The position numbers were made by a program, and so were the translations under genes. From NCBI GenBank assembly GCA_936931335.1, contig CAKZIH010000201.1:1-6956 (forward strand): a DNA stretch of 6,956 nucleotides. The letters run 5' to 3'. Numbering within the stretch: the first letter of the stretch is position 1; each line of letters opens with the position of its first letter. Source of the DNA: an uncultured Nostocoides sp. (GTDB lineage: Bacteria > Actinomycetota > Actinomycetes > Actinomycetales > Dermatophilaceae). Below, piece by piece: positions 6,458-6,956 of the stretch. The notes under the pieces were generated by a model, which was not told the origin of the DNA, made no database searches, and worked only from the letters and a program-made list of their open reading frames with translations.

Positions 6458-6498
6458 CGAACGGCCGGCATACCCAGTGTGGGTATGCCGGCCGTTCG
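6458..6498. terminator. Strong bidirectional terminator between convergent genes
   Basis: A perfect 19-bp inverted repeat: arm 6458-6476 pairs with 6480-6498 around the three-base loop GTG. It lies 60 bases after the regulator stop and 30 bases after the binding-protein stop, exactly between two converging genes, so it can end transcription from both sides. Neither side carries a U-tract, as is common for terminators in high-GC actinobacteria. Confidence 0.85.
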
Positions 6499-6528
6499 TC
6501 TCAGCGGATCGAATCCGAGGTGACGTCC

Positions 6529-6956
6529 TTACTTGTAGAGGACGGCCTGGATCTTCTCGTCGTTGATATTGGTCTTGTCGTACCAGTAGTAACCGGTATC
6601 GACCTTGGGTTCCACGGTCTCCCCCTTGATCGCCTTCATCGCCTGGGCGACGACGCACTCGCCGATGCCGATCGGGTTCTGGGTGATCGCACCGGCCATC
6701 AGACCGGAGTTGATGGCGTCAATCTGGGCCTGGCCGGAGTCGAAGCCGACGACCTTGAGGCCGGTCTTGTTGAGCTCCTGCAGACCCTTGACGGTGCCGA
6801 TCGCGCCGCCCTCGTTGGTGCCATAGACACCGCCGAGGTCGGAGTTGGCGGCAACCATCGCCTTGAGCAGGTCGGCGGACTTGGCCTGGTCGCCGTCACC
6901 GACGACGGGGGTGAGGACCTCGATGTCGGGGGCATTGGCCTTCATCCACTCGACGA
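6529..6956 (-). CDS. Sugar-type ABC transporter substrate-binding protein, N-terminus outside the window
   Basis: The C-terminal 142 residues of a periplasmic-binding-protein type 1 (RbsB-like, Peripla_BP_4) solute receptor. Such lipoproteins capture a sugar or related ligand outside the membrane and deliver it to an ABC permease. Visible family blocks: SADLLKAMVAANSDLGGVYG, then TNEGGAIGTVKGLQEL, LKVVGFDSGQAQIDAINSG and MAGAITQNPIGIG. The N of GTNEGG, D of GFDSG and Q of ITQNP match the ligand-contacting N190, D215 and Q235 of E. coli RbsB, so a pyranose- or furanose-like ligand is likely. The tail is YYWYDKTNINDEKIQAVLYK before TAA. The signal peptide and lipobox would lie beyond the right edge, as would any permease and ATPase genes if they precede it. 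The exact sugar is not determinable. Confidence 0.92.
   Translation of the reverse strand, partial: VEWMKANAPDIEVLTPVVGDGDQAKSADLLKAMVAANSDLGGVYGTNEGGAIGTVKGLQELNKTGLKVVGFDSGQAQIDAINSGLMAGAITQNPIGIGECVVAQAMKAIKGETVEPKVDTGYYWYDKTNINDEKIQAVLYK

Overview
This is a high-GC, GC3-rich window that looks chromosomal. It very probably comes from an actinobacterium (Actinomycetota). The clearest pointer is an RNase E with a long acidic N-terminal extension, a central catalytic core and an Arg-rich tail, preceded by a DUF2344/TIGR03936 protein, which is an arrangement known in actinobacteria. The family of the organism cannot be fixed from the sequence alone.

Layout. Positions 1-3064 (minus) hold most of a large RNase E/G gene (rne). 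Its start is inside the window and its C-terminal end runs off the left edge. Upstream on the same strand, after a 142-base gap, is a 250-residue radical-SAM-associated protein (3207-3959, minus). A short divergent intergenic of 44 bases separates it from a class III PLP-dependent aminotransferase (4004-5371, plus). Between the aminotransferase and the next gene lies the N-terminal part of a GNAT acetyltransferase on the minus strand, apparently a remnant (5289-5657). A GntR/FadR-type regulator (5711-6397, plus) starts divergently from it. A perfect 19-bp inverted repeat (6458-6498) then sits between the convergent ends of the regulator and of a sugar-type ABC transporter substrate-binding protein (6529-6956, minus, N-terminus outside the window).

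How the parts relate. rne and the DUF2344 gene form a co-oriented RNA-metabolism pair. The radical-SAM gene that often precedes them is absent here; the aminotransferase occupies that side instead. The FadR-like regulator and the binding protein are convergent. A catabolic regulator-transporter link is possible but not shown. Several starts have a TANNNT-like -10 box at the distance expected for leaderless transcription.

The most unusual structure is inside rne. Its disordered regions contain three separate arrays of five-residue (15-base) repeats: an E-T-A-E-L array before the catalytic core, a long N-G-x-x-x / N-D-R-G-G array just after it, and an A/S-D-L-x-T array further on. No clear new multi-gene system was found.
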